From Parapedobacter sp042666505 (GTDB taxonomy: Bacteria; Bacteroidota; Bacteroidia; Sphingobacteriales; Sphingobacteriaceae): a stretch of 64,000 nucleotides of DNA. The stretch is from positions 682,001-746,000 of the forward strand of contig NZ_JBHTDN010000002.1 of the NCBI RefSeq assembly GCF_042666505.1, in the 5' to 3' direction. Under the pieces are notes generated by a model. That model was not told the origin of the DNA. It was given only the letters and a program-made list of their open reading frames with translations, and searched no databases. The translations under genes were made by a program, and so were the position numbers. Below, piece after piece: positions 43,736-51,904 of the stretch; the stretch's first letter is position 1; the number at the start of each line of letters is the position of its first letter.

Positions 43736-44960
43736 GGCTTCCCTCGCTTTCTGCCAGCACGGCATGCGGCGCATTCCGCGGCGGGATACGGCTTCCCCAT
43801 AGGGCATAGTAAAACATAAACAGGTAAGATGGCAGACAAACCAGGTAGGCCCATTGATAGCCCACCCGTTCTGCCGCGAATCCGTAAACCAGCGGAAGGA
43901 TCGCGCCACCAATGATCCCCATTACCAGCATGGCGGAGCCGGTTTTGGTGAATCGACCCAGTCCGGTTAAAGCGAGGGGGAAAATGGTCGGCCACAATAA
44001 CGAGTTGGCCAGTCCCAATCCCCCGACCAGGTAGATGGAAATCGCTGGCGGAACCAACGTAATGGATACCACCGTAGCGACACCCAATAGGCAGCATAGG
44101 GCCAGCGCTGTTCGCTGACTCACCAACTTCGGGATAAAGACGATACCGGCCAGGTAGCCGCCCACCATGCCAAAGGTAGTCAGCCACACGTAATGTTCGG
44201 GCGAAGGCAACCCCAATACCTTTGCATAGTCGTTGATTGAACCCAACGCCACGATCTCCACCCCCACGTCGAAGAAGATCGCCACTGCCCCCAAAATCGC
44301 ATGCGGGTACGCCCATATTCCCCTTGTATCGTGACCGTTTGAAGTTTCATCTGCTTCACCCTCGGCATGAATATTCGGCAGTGGCGAACGCAATACCGCC
44401 AATCCCAGGAGAAAAAGGGTTACGGCAATGGCATAGAACGGGATAACGGCGTCCGTCAACCGGATCGCAGACAGGTCGAGGAACAAGCCCAGCACCAAGG
44501 AAGCTCCAGCCAACGCCAGCTTATCGGCGATGCCCATCGCACTGATGCGGCTCGCGGCGCTTTCGGCAGGCCCAATGATGGTCACGTAGCTGTTGATCGC
44601 ACCTGTGAGCAGGGTCTGTCCCATTCCGATAATAAATAGCGCTGCCAGGAAGAGCGAAAATTGTCTGACGGTGGCCGAATAACCGATCAGCGCAAACCCT
44701 ACCGCAATCATGGCGAATGCAACGGTGATTCCCCGGCGGTAGCCCACCCGTTTCAATATCCGTCCCGAAGGCAGCCCAAAAAGGATATAGGCCGAGAAGG
44801 TAGCCGTCATGATCAGGTAAGAGGCGGCTGTAGAAACCGTAAAAGCCTCCTGCACGAACGGAATAAAATAGGCATTGATCCCCACGCTGAAGCCCAAGAT
44901 CACGTACATACTTCCGATAATCAGCAAGGGCAACAAGGGAGTCTTCGCATTAGGTATCAT
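43728..44960 (-). CDS. MFS sugar permease of the FHS (fucose/galactose/glucose) type
   Basis: This 410-residue protein has about twelve membrane segments. The first half shows the FHS pattern NAYFIPFVQEAFTVSTAASY, FGLPSGRILKRVGYRRGI and IGMGQTLLTGAINSYVTIIG, which parallels the L-fucose permease FucP. It should take up a free sugar with protons across the inner membrane. It overlaps the SAF gene by eight bases and the creatininase-type gene by eleven. Together with the enzymes of locus B it supports a 6-deoxyhexose such as L-fucose or L-rhamnose as substrate, but FHS members also carry other hexoses. Confidence 0.82.
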   Translation of the reverse strand: MIPNAKTPLLPLLIIGSMYVILGFSVGINAYFIPFVQEAFTVSTAASYLIMTATFSAYILFGLPSGRILKRVGYRRGITVAFAMIAVGFALIGYSATVRQFSLFLAALFIIGMGQTLLTGAINSYVTIIGPAESAASRISAMGIADKLALAGASLVLGLFLDLSAIRLTDAVIPFYAIAVTLFLLGLAVLRSPLPNIHAEGEADETSNGHDTRGIWAYPHAILGAVAIFFDVGVEIVALGSINDYAKVLGLPSPEHYVWLTTFGMVGGYLAGIVFIPKLVSQRTALALCCLLGVATVVSITLVPPAISIYLVGGLGLANSLLWPTIFPLALTGLGRFTKTGSAMLVMGIIGGAILPLVYGFAAERVGYQWAYLVCLPSYLFMFYYALWGSRIPPRNAPHAVLAESEGSHG

Positions 44961-45702
44961 GGCGTACCGGTATTAATAAGTTGCGCAAATGCTCCATCAC
45001 CAGTGTCTTTACCTGTGCCCCGTAGGCTGGCGTGGCCGCTGTCGCCGTTCGTGTATACCAGACTCCCGGCTCCCATTGCTCCATGGATACCCCTTCCGGA
45101 CAGAATGCCATCATCATGGCCGTCTCCAGCTTACCGGCATGATCTATGGGATGTTTCTTTTGTATCTCTTCGCTCAGGAACGGATGGATCTGTATCCAGC
45201 TGAACGGGTCGTCACCCGCTTCGTGCTGTTCGTAGTAGTCTGCTCCATCCGCATTGCCCCACCAACCCGCACCACGTTCCCGTTCCAGGTAGCTGAAAAT
45301 CGCCTGCCGCGCGCCCAGCTTGAACGATAGGTCCGTGGGCATCCCGACTGTAAAGTTTTCACTTTGGTGGTGTACCAGCACATGGATGTTGCGGAATCCG
45401 ATGCGCAGCAGGTTATCGAATAAGTTCTGCGCAAACGGATACAGCAGCTCCGGACCGCTGTGGACACTGCCCTGGCTTACCGGCGCCACCGCAAAGCTGC
45501 TGGCACCGTAATAAAACGGCGGAAAAATGACCAGTGGCATCTCCTTTTCCAGTTCGTCCAGCGCCCGGGTAATCACGAGTGTATCGACGCCGGTGCAAAG
45601 GTGCTCGCCGTGGTATTCCAACACCCCCAACGCCAGCACAACGGGCGTGTTGTTCGCAATCGCCTCCCGTATTTGGGAAGGAAACATGAATTCGTATCGC
45701 AT
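44950..45702 (-). CDS. Creatininase-family amidohydrolase with altered metal site
   Basis: This 250-residue protein has the creatininase fold signature ALGVLEYHGEHLCTGVDT, giving Glu29, His31 and Asp40 as metal ligands, and a later DHAGKLETAMMMAFCPEG. The usual NGHGGN or NGHYEN segment reads HHQSEN at 111-116, so the ligand histidine position holds glutamine while the glutamate at 115 remains. Two histidines sit just before, and one may replace it. Family members hydrolyse cyclic amides, formamides or similar bonds. Its role in a sugar oxidation locus is not clear from sequence. Confidence 0.78.
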   Translation of the reverse strand: MRYEFMFPSQIREAIANNTPVVLALGVLEYHGEHLCTGVDTLVITRALDELEKEMPLVIFPPFYYGASSFAVAPVSQGSVHSGPELLYPFAQNLFDNLLRIGFRNIHVLVHHQSENFTVGMPTDLSFKLGARQAIFSYLERERGAGWWGNADGADYYEQHEAGDDPFSWIQIHPFLSEEIQKKHPIDHAGKLETAMMMAFCPEGVSMEQWEPGVWYTRTATAATPAYGAQVKTLVMEHLRNLLIPVRHDT

Positions 45703-45727
45703 CTACCTTGGTTTATCTACTTCGTTA

Positions 45728-48061
45728 CTAAATCTTCTCCACCCAATTTTCGAGCAGGTACCGGCAATTGAGCACCTTCTCCATCAGGTCGTCAGGCACA
45801 TAAAAATAATGGTTCGTGGCTTCGAAACCGATGCGCGAATCCGCAGATTGCAGTTCATAAAGGCGACGGGCCAGCTTGATTTCACTCAACAGCAACTCCT
45901 TCAGCCGCGATTTCGCCCCCGAGCGATCGGCTACGGTGCCGAGCTGATCGCGGTGCCGGATAAAATCCGCCTGATTGGCCACGCTTCTATACAGGATCGC
46001 TACCGCTTCGGCAATACTCAACTCCCGCTCAAATTCCAACCGTTGTTCCTTCGTTAACGTCAGGGATTTCGTTCGTTCATTCAAGGTTACTAACGAACTG
46101 TCAAATCCTTCCGCAACCCGATACAACTGGCTGATAAACACCTCTTCGGGATAAATCGATCGCCAGCCTTTTAAATCGTCGTAACCGATGCCTACCATCG
46201 TTGAGGAATAGCCTGTAGCCTCTTTCCACAATAGATTGGCCGGGCCTGAATGCACGGGTGCTTGGTAGACCACACCGATGTGGTAGGGAAATTCCCGAAA
46301 AGCTTTACTAAATCCATACCAAGCCTCCACCATATCTTCGGCCGCTGCGCCGTAGCGCCTTTTCGCTACCTGTGTCAGGGCGTCACGCACGGAGATATCG
46401 GCATCGCTCCCGATCACCGAAACCACCTCCAGATTCGGCGAACCCGGATAGCCGCCGAGCGTCCACCCGGTCAGCAATCCACTCACCTTTTCATCCCGGA
46501 GATTGACGATATGCTGTGCCACATTTTCCAGTGCCGGGATATAAGGTACGCCGCCGCACTCCCAGGTCGTGCCGGCCTGTATCTTTGCCAAAATCCGGAG
46601 GCCGTGTTCGCGCGCGATGGCCCAGTGCCTTTTCGCCCGTGGACCCGGACCGATTGCGGAAATGGAATATTCACCCACCTTCCCTTCTACGCCCCCTCTA
46701 TGGGTGGGTAGACTCCATTCGCTGACACACATATACGAAATATTGGAAGGCAACTTCGGAATAATATTTTCAGCCCACCCATCCGGCCAAGCCCAGTCCC
46801 ACAAGATCAGCTGCGGGCCGGAACCGGTATACGCGCTGTTGGCTTTCCGGTACCTTTCCATTCCCTTCCGGATTCCGCTTTCATAGACGCGGTGGAGTTC
46901 CACAATGACGGCTTCTGGCCCCTTCGAAGCGCAACGGGGGCACGTATCCCCTTTAAAATGCGACCAGCAATGCGTGGGGTTTTCGGATGCCGAGATTGTA
47001 AAGAAACCAGCCAAATCGGGCACTGCCGACACAATCTGCGCGATTGCATTTTCCAGGTAGTTCTGTACATCGGGATGACTGGTGCATAACGCCGCGTGCT
47101 GCCCACTTGTCACGCCTTTAAGCTCCGGATGCTTCTCAAAAAATGGCAATGGTTGACGCCTCGGCTCATTGAGATACAGATAGATACCAATGCCCTGACG
47201 CTTACACTTTTCGACCAACTTCTGGAGATTGGCCAATCGTGTTTCCCAGCCCTTACTAACGGAGGGATCCCAGGGAAAAGGCGTCAGATTACTCAGCACA
47301 ATGTGCATCCAGGTCCCGTCCAATCCCGCAGCTGCCATCCGCTGCAGGTATCCGTCTGGATACGGATCGAGGTCCGTGTCTAGTAGCGGATCTCCAAATA
47401 ACGTAAAATATCCGTATCCAAACCGGGGTGAAAAGTTTGACATTAGGACTTCTGTGCGGTGTTTAGGCGCGGCCGAAAGGCCCTTAACAAACTGGAATAG
47501 TGGTTCTTCCCGGGCTATATGCAACTCCGAAAATTCCTGTTTGACCACTTCCCGAACCCAATTTTCAGCGCTTTTATCGGTCGAAGAAGACCAGGTGAGC
47601 ACTTCGCAATCGGGCTTCAGATTACCCAATTTCACATTCAGGAAATCGTCTTCCTGAAGCGTAAACTCCATTTGTTCCGCAGTCCAGCCCAACAGCTCTT
47701 CGAGTTGCGTTTTCGGAAGCAGGTGCCAATTCCTTCGGATAATCGTCACGTAACTCCGCCTCCATTGCTCATCGGATACCGGCTTCGGCCGACCTAGCCC
47801 CATCGCCTGTCCCAGCTTGAGGAGTTGGTTTTCGCTGGCTCCCAGTATCGACGCCATTCGCGCCAGGGGAACCAAGTTCCAATTTCGCCAGACAAATGCG
47901 TGCAACCGGCTGGGAAAATGCGGGAATGGAACCGGCGGATGTTGGATAAAACGGAAAGGAAGACGGCCCATTGAAAAGGCGTTGCCACCAAGCAGTACCG
48001 GGGAAAGCAGTGCCGCCGCACGGAGGAACCCCCTTCTGGAAACGGATAAATCTATCGGCAT
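45728..48061 (-). CDS. Tat-exported protein of unknown function, probable TIM-barrel glycosidase-like
   Basis: This 777-residue protein begins SRRGFLRAAALLSPVLLGG, a good twin-arginine signal. I do not recognise a named family. The central part has beta-alpha patterns of a TIM barrel: YLQRMAAAGLDGTWMHIVL, QGIGIYLYLNEPRRQPLPFF, AGFFTISASENPTHC and LILWDWAWPDGWAENIIPKL. Many aromatic residues and acidic residues at strand ends suggest a glycoside hydrolase. A CPRC pair at GDTCPRCASKG may bind metal or form a disulfide. The C-terminal third is helical. It heads the downstream run of locus B, divergent from an AraC gene. It is too long for the creatininase or UxaA steps and is probably a periplasmic polysaccharide- or oligosaccharide-acting enzyme. 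Confidence 0.6.
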   Translation of the reverse strand: MPIDLSVSRRGFLRAAALLSPVLLGGNAFSMGRLPFRFIQHPPVPFPHFPSRLHAFVWRNWNLVPLARMASILGASENQLLKLGQAMGLGRPKPVSDEQWRRSYVTIIRRNWHLLPKTQLEELLGWTAEQMEFTLQEDDFLNVKLGNLKPDCEVLTWSSSTDKSAENWVREVVKQEFSELHIAREEPLFQFVKGLSAAPKHRTEVLMSNFSPRFGYGYFTLFGDPLLDTDLDPYPDGYLQRMAAAGLDGTWMHIVLSNLTPFPWDPSVSKGWETRLANLQKLVEKCKRQGIGIYLYLNEPRRQPLPFFEKHPELKGVTSGQHAALCTSHPDVQNYLENAIAQIVSAVPDLAGFFTISASENPTHCWSHFKGDTCPRCASKGPEAVIVELHRVYESGIRKGMERYRKANSAYTGSGPQLILWDWAWPDGWAENIIPKLPSNISYMCVSEWSLPTHRGGVEGKVGEYSISAIGPGPRAKRHWAIAREHGLRILAKIQAGTTWECGGVPYIPALENVAQHIVNLRDEKVSGLLTGWTLGGYPGSPNLEVVSVIGSDADISVRDALTQVAKRRYGAAAEDMVEAWYGFSKAFREFPYHIGVVYQAPVHSGPANLLWKEATGYSSTMVGIGYDDLKGWRSIYPEEVFISQLYRVAEGFDSSLVTLNERTKSLTLTKEQRLEFERELSIAEAVAILYRSVANQADFIRHRDQLGTVADRSGAKSRLKELLLSEIKLARRLYELQSADSRIGFEATNHYFYVPDDLMEKVLNCRYLLENWVEKI

Positions 48062-48110
48062 GTTTATTAAGTTTACCTGGCTAAATTAGGCACTCCAACA
48101 AGAGCAAAAA

Positions 48111-48224
48111 ATGCATTATCCCATTATAAAAATACACTTTTCGATTTATTCCACCTCGCCAACGATGTATTTATACCACCTCAAATAGATTTAACGGAGG
48201 TTTTACGTATATTTCATGCATTAT
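48111..48224. promoter_or_regulatory. Divergent regulatory region with repeated ATGCATTAT
   Basis: The 182-base region between the 777-residue protein gene and the AraC gene contains ATGCATTAT at 48111-48119 and 48216-48224, both in the same direction. Repeated half-sites of this kind are expected for AraC-family binding. I could not find a clear TAnnTTTG element in either direction, which fits promoters that need an activator. Confidence 0.35.
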
Positions 48225-48243
48225 TCGATTAGAACAGGCCGAC

Positions 48244-49176
48244 ATGAAAGACTTGCAAAGAAAACGAAAAATCCGGGACGGGTTCGAGGGAGAAAAAGTG
48301 ATCTACATTCCTGAAAAGATCTTGAAAGATGCCAAACAGCGAACACCCGCACTATTTCATTTGTATATCACCCAGATCGGTTATTTTCCAAAAGCAGCGC
48401 ACCATTACCGGGAAAGAAAAACGGGATGTTCTGAAAATATCCTGATCTACTGTACCTGGGGCAAAGGGTATTGTATACTTGATAATAAGCAATACGAAGT
48501 CAACGCAAACCAATTCATATTGATACCGGCCACCGATAGGTACATCTGTTATTGGGCAGATGAATCAACGCCGTGGTCCATCTACTGGTTTCATTACACC
48601 AGCGACCAGATCGACGCAATTAATCAATCACTCCATATCACGACTTCTTCTCGCCCAGTTTCAATTCCCGCAAATGAAAACTCCATTCGGATTTGGCATA
48701 CCATATACAAGACCTTGGAGATGGGGTATAGCCATGAAAACCTGATCAGTGCATCGTTCTCGCTTTTTTATCTGATCGCTACTTTTCTATTCCCCGAGCG
48801 GCACGTTGCGGACAAAGATAGCGGAGACATTATTACGAAAACCATTGAAGAAATGCGCGATAACCTACAAAAGAAGCTTACCGTCGAACAGATTGCGTTA
48901 AAACATCGGATGTCGGCCTCTCATTTTTCCTCTCTTTTCCGAAAAGCAACCAATATGGCACCCATCGACTATTTCATCCACTTAAAAATGCAAAAAGCCT
49001 GTCAACTTCTTTATTTCGGAACCAATCACGTCAAGGAGATTGCCCTGGAGCTTGGCTATGACAATCCTTATTATTTTTCGCGGTTATTCAAAAAACACAT
49101 CGGAACCTCACCGAAGGAATACCGACAACTGAACCAAGCCGTGGGAGGTCGTGGGACATCCCTTGTCAAAACGTAA
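48244..49176 (+). CDS. AraC-family transcriptional regulator with cupin N-terminal domain
   Basis: This 310-residue protein has an N-terminal sugar-sensing cupin domain (about 30-160: WGKGYCILDNKQYEVNANQF, ILIPATDRYICYW, WSIYWFHYTSDQ). A C-terminal double helix-turn-helix follows (LTVEQIALKHRMSASHFSSL, FRKATNMAPIDYFIHLKMQK, ELGYDNPYYFSRLFKKHIGT). It is of the RhaS/MsmR type that activates sugar catabolic operons. It is divergent from the downstream locus B run, and its 3' end overlaps the converging SDR gene by 11 bases. It therefore splits locus B into two runs and is a good candidate activator of the downstream one. Confidence 0.9.
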   Translation: MKDLQRKRKIRDGFEGEKVIYIPEKILKDAKQRTPALFHLYITQIGYFPKAAHHYRERKTGCSENILIYCTWGKGYCILDNKQYEVNANQFILIPATDRYICYWADESTPWSIYWFHYTSDQIDAINQSLHITTSSRPVSIPANENSIRIWHTIYKTLEMGYSHENLISASFSLFYLIATFLFPERHVADKDSGDIITKTIEEMRDNLQKKLTVEQIALKHRMSASHFSSLFRKATNMAPIDYFIHLKMQKACQLLYFGTNHVKEIALELGYDNPYYFSRLFKKHIGTSPKEYRQLNQAVGGRGTSLVKT

Positions 49177-49921
49177 TCGTCAATCCCCCGTCCACCGTCA
49201 GCACCGATCCCGTCATATACGTCGCGTCAGGGCCAGCCAGAAAGAGCGCTACTCCGGCCACTTCCTCGGGACGGCCTGCACGTTTCAGTGGCAAATGATC
49301 ATATTTTACATAATTATCGTAAAACCATTCTGTTTCCAATTCATTCCGTCCGTTAGGGTCAATCGACATCGGGGTGTTGATGAAACCCGGCGCGATGGTA
49401 TTGGCAAGTATGCCGTGCGGTGCCAGTTCCAGCGCCAATGAACGCGTGAATTGGGTAATGGCCGCTTTCGCCATTCCATATGCAGAACTCCCCTTTTCGA
49501 CCCGGCTGTGATGGATGGAAGTGATGTGAATGATGCGTCCACCTGATTTCAGCAACGGAACCAATACCCGGCAGCTCTTAACCGTCCCGTAGAGCATCAC
49601 CTGTATGGCGTTGTCCCATTCCTCAAACCCCGAATCCACTGCATGCAAATGTTCGGAAATCCCAACACTATTGATCAGCACATCAAAATCCCCATACGTA
49701 TTCTGCATATGCAGCGCAAACGCCTTCACCTGCGCCTCGCTCCGGATATCCAATTGGAACGTTTCATGATCCGGACCCACCAAACACGCCCTCGCCGCCT
49801 CCAATTTTGCGGGATCAGACGATGCGATAATCACCTGATAGCCCTCCCGCGCAAAACGTTCGGCAATCGCTTTTCCGATCCCTGAAGACCCGCCTAATAC
49901 AACTACTTTTTTTCTTGCCAT
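49166..49921 (-). CDS. SDR-family NAD(P)-dependent oxidoreductase
   Basis: This 251-residue classical SDR has GGSSGIGKAI at the cofactor site, LINSVGISEH in place of the usual NNAG, a catalytic serine in IHITSIHHS and YGMAK as YxxxK, ending SVLTVDGGLTITF. The NSVG variant is unusual. I chose the ATG at 49921, four bases after the upstream SDR stop codon, because the conserved sequence begins there. With the adjacent SDR it can supply the two dehydrogenase steps of a non-phosphorylative deoxy-sugar route: sugar to lactone and keto-deoxy acid to diketo acid. Confidence 0.87.
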   Translation of the reverse strand: MARKKVVVLGGSSGIGKAIAERFAREGYQVIIASSDPAKLEAARACLVGPDHETFQLDIRSEAQVKAFALHMQNTYGDFDVLINSVGISEHLHAVDSGFEEWDNAIQVMLYGTVKSCRVLVPLLKSGGRIIHITSIHHSRVEKGSSAYGMAKAAITQFTRSLALELAPHGILANTIAPGFINTPMSIDPNGRNELETEWFYDNYVKYDHLPLKRAGRPEEVAGVALFLAGPDATYMTGSVLTVDGGLTITF

Positions 49922-49925
49922 CCTG

Positions 49926-50684
49926 TTAGTATGTGGCCCTGCCACCTGATATGTCGTAGATAAAACCTGTTGAAAAACTATTTTCCGGCGAGGCAATAAA
50001 GCTGGTCGCGGCGGCTACTTCTTCCACGGTCCCCAACCGGCCCATCGGTATCTTACTTGTCATATAGGCGAGTTGTTCTGGATGGGTATCCGCGTTCATT
50101 GCCGTTCGGATCACAGCCGGCGCCAGTCCATTGACGGTGATCCCGGTGGTGGCAAATTCCTTTCCCAGACCTTTGACCAGCCCGATCACCCCCGCCTTTG
50201 TGGCCGAATAACCCGACATAAAGGGATTTCCTTCCTTACCGGCTATCGACGCAATGAGGACGATACGCCCGTACCCCTTTTCGGCCATAGGCTTCAGTGC
50301 GCACTTAGCCATCAGGAAGGCTCCCCTGAGATTAACCGCGTAGATTCTGTCAAAATCCGCTACGGAATAATCCAAGATCGATGTACGGGTCGGGCCCACG
50401 ATGCCCGCCGAATTGACCATGACATCGACCCGCCCAAAGCGCTCCATAATGCGTTCAAAACAACCCTTTACCGCTTCTTCGTTTGAAACATCGACGGCCT
50501 CCCCCACGACTTCGTGCCCCTCCATCGCCAACGTTTCGACAGCTTCCGCCAGTTTTTCCCGATTAACATCCACGATGGCCAATCGGGCACCTTCCGCGGC
50601 CAACCGCTGTGCAATGGCTTTACCCAAACCCTCCCCGCCACCGGAAATCACCGCTACCTGACCTTTGAATCGTTCGCTTATCAT
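49926..50684 (-). CDS. SDR-family NAD(P)-dependent oxidoreductase
   Basis: This 252-residue classical SDR has VISGGGEGLGKAIA at the cofactor site, MVNSAGIVGPTRTSILDY, the catalytic serine in LIASIAGKEGN and YSATK as YxxxK, and GFIYDISGGRATY at the end. The sequence PTRTSILDYSVADFD resembles SDRs acting on 2-keto-3-deoxy sugar acids such as KDF dehydrogenase, but this is a similarity by eye only. It is one base from the enolase-type gene and four from the next SDR. Confidence 0.87.
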   Translation of the reverse strand: MISERFKGQVAVISGGGEGLGKAIAQRLAAEGARLAIVDVNREKLAEAVETLAMEGHEVVGEAVDVSNEEAVKGCFERIMERFGRVDVMVNSAGIVGPTRTSILDYSVADFDRIYAVNLRGAFLMAKCALKPMAEKGYGRIVLIASIAGKEGNPFMSGYSATKAGVIGLVKGLGKEFATTGITVNGLAPAVIRTAMNADTHPEQLAYMTSKIPMGRLGTVEEVAAATSFIASPENSFSTGFIYDISGGRATY

Positions 50685-50685
50685 C

Positions 50686-51861
50686 TTACAATGCGGGGGT
50701 TTGGTAAACCAAGGTGCCTTTTATTTTAATTTCGGTATCCACGACGTACTTCCGCAACGTGTCCAAGTTAACCGACATTCCCAATCCGGGCGCTTCGGGC
50801 ACTTCCACGCGCCCCTCGGCATTCAGCGTCATCTTATTTGCCGTGATATCCAGTGCCAGTTGCTTGGGCTCGACGGGATATTCACAAATCACATCTTTTT
50901 CGACGCCCGCATACGGTTGCAGTGACGCACTCAAGGCCAGGTGCGAGGTAAACGTGTGGTTGACATAACTAATCCCCTTCCGTACCGCATCGTCGGCGAC
51001 CCGCTTAGCGGGTGTAATCCCGCCAATTCTCCCGGTATCGATTTGGATAAATTGCAATCCGGCGTAATCCAACATCGCGGCGGCCTGCACATAGCTGTTG
51101 CACCCTTCTCCCGCGGCTAAGGGGACGCGGGGTTCGCCATCTGCCAGTTGACAATACGCACCCAGTGCCATATTGGCAAACGGTTCTTCCAGCCAATAGG
51201 CATTGACTGCCGAGAGTGTGGCCAGCCGTTCTTTTGCCGATGCTACGTCTTCGCCCCATACGGTGCCGATGTCGACCATGAGGTAGGCATCGGCACCCAA
51301 ACCTTCCCGTGCGGCGTGGAAATGCGCGGCGTCTTCCGCCACAGACCCCCGGCCGATCGGCCCCCACCCAAACTTAACGGCCCGGTACCCCGAGCCTCCG
51401 GACTGCCGGGCCTTTTCGTAGGTTTCTTCCGGTGTATCCCCAAACAATTGGGATGCATAGGGTATTTTGGAAAACGCTTTTTTATAGCCCAACAACCGGT
51501 ATACCGGTTCATCCAGCTTTTTGCCCAATAGGTCCCAAAGCGCAATGTCGATACCGGACAGGGTGTGATCTGCCTGTAGCAGGTCAAAACTGTTGGCATG
51601 TACGTTCCGGGCAATTCTATGGATGTCGGCCGGGTCGTTCAGCTCCATGCCTTCTACCGAATGTTTGACCGGCTTGCACGCGCTGTGGGACATGGGGCAC
51701 ACATAGGCGGCAATCGTGGGCAACGGCGCTGCCTCGCATTCCCCCCAACCTTCCAGGCCACCGGCCCTTACCCGTACCAATACGGCATCCTGACTGCCAT
51801 CGCCAATATCCAATACTTCGGGCATGCTCAGGTAAAAAAAATCGACTGATTCTATCTTCAT
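50686..51861 (-). CDS. Enolase-superfamily (mandelate racemase-like) sugar-acid dehydratase
   Basis: This 391-residue protein has the capping domain and modified barrel of the mandelate racemase group. Metal ligands are Asp near 196 (LMVDIGTVWG), Glu near 225 (YWLEEPFA) and Glu near 251 (LAAGEGCNS). The general base region is YRAVKFGWGPIG with a lysine near 163, and IQIDTGRIGGIT plus VNHTFTSHLALSAS (His near 301) supply the other acid/base residues. Where most members have KxK, here the second lysine is replaced by glycine. In locus B it is the natural candidate for dehydration of the aldonate to a 2-keto-3-deoxy acid. I chose the ATG at 51861, where the conserved sequence begins. Confidence 0.83.
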   Translation of the reverse strand: MKIESVDFFYLSMPEVLDIGDGSQDAVLVRVRAGGLEGWGECEAAPLPTIAAYVCPMSHSACKPVKHSVEGMELNDPADIHRIARNVHANSFDLLQADHTLSGIDIALWDLLGKKLDEPVYRLLGYKKAFSKIPYASQLFGDTPEETYEKARQSGGSGYRAVKFGWGPIGRGSVAEDAAHFHAAREGLGADAYLMVDIGTVWGEDVASAKERLATLSAVNAYWLEEPFANMALGAYCQLADGEPRVPLAAGEGCNSYVQAAAMLDYAGLQFIQIDTGRIGGITPAKRVADDAVRKGISYVNHTFTSHLALSASLQPYAGVEKDVICEYPVEPKQLALDITANKMTLNAEGRVEVPEAPGLGMSVNLDTLRKYVVDTEIKIKGTLVYQTPAL

Positions 51862-51869
51862 GTTTATCG

Positions 51870-51904
51870 TATTTCCGTTTGTTTTTAACTTATTTCCGTT
51901 TGTT
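51870..51904. repeat. Direct repeat TATTTCCGTTTGTT, 21-base period
   Basis: TATTTCCGTTTGTT is found at 51870-51883 and 51891-51904. The right copy covers the last codons and stop of the mutarotase gene, and the left copy lies in the gap before the enolase-type gene. It looks like a short duplication of the gene end. Confidence 0.55.

Noticed and set aside
43654..44316. Open frame of 220 codons on the minus strand
   Set aside because: It overlaps the FHS permease in another frame; the permease frame carries membrane segments and family motifs while this one does not.
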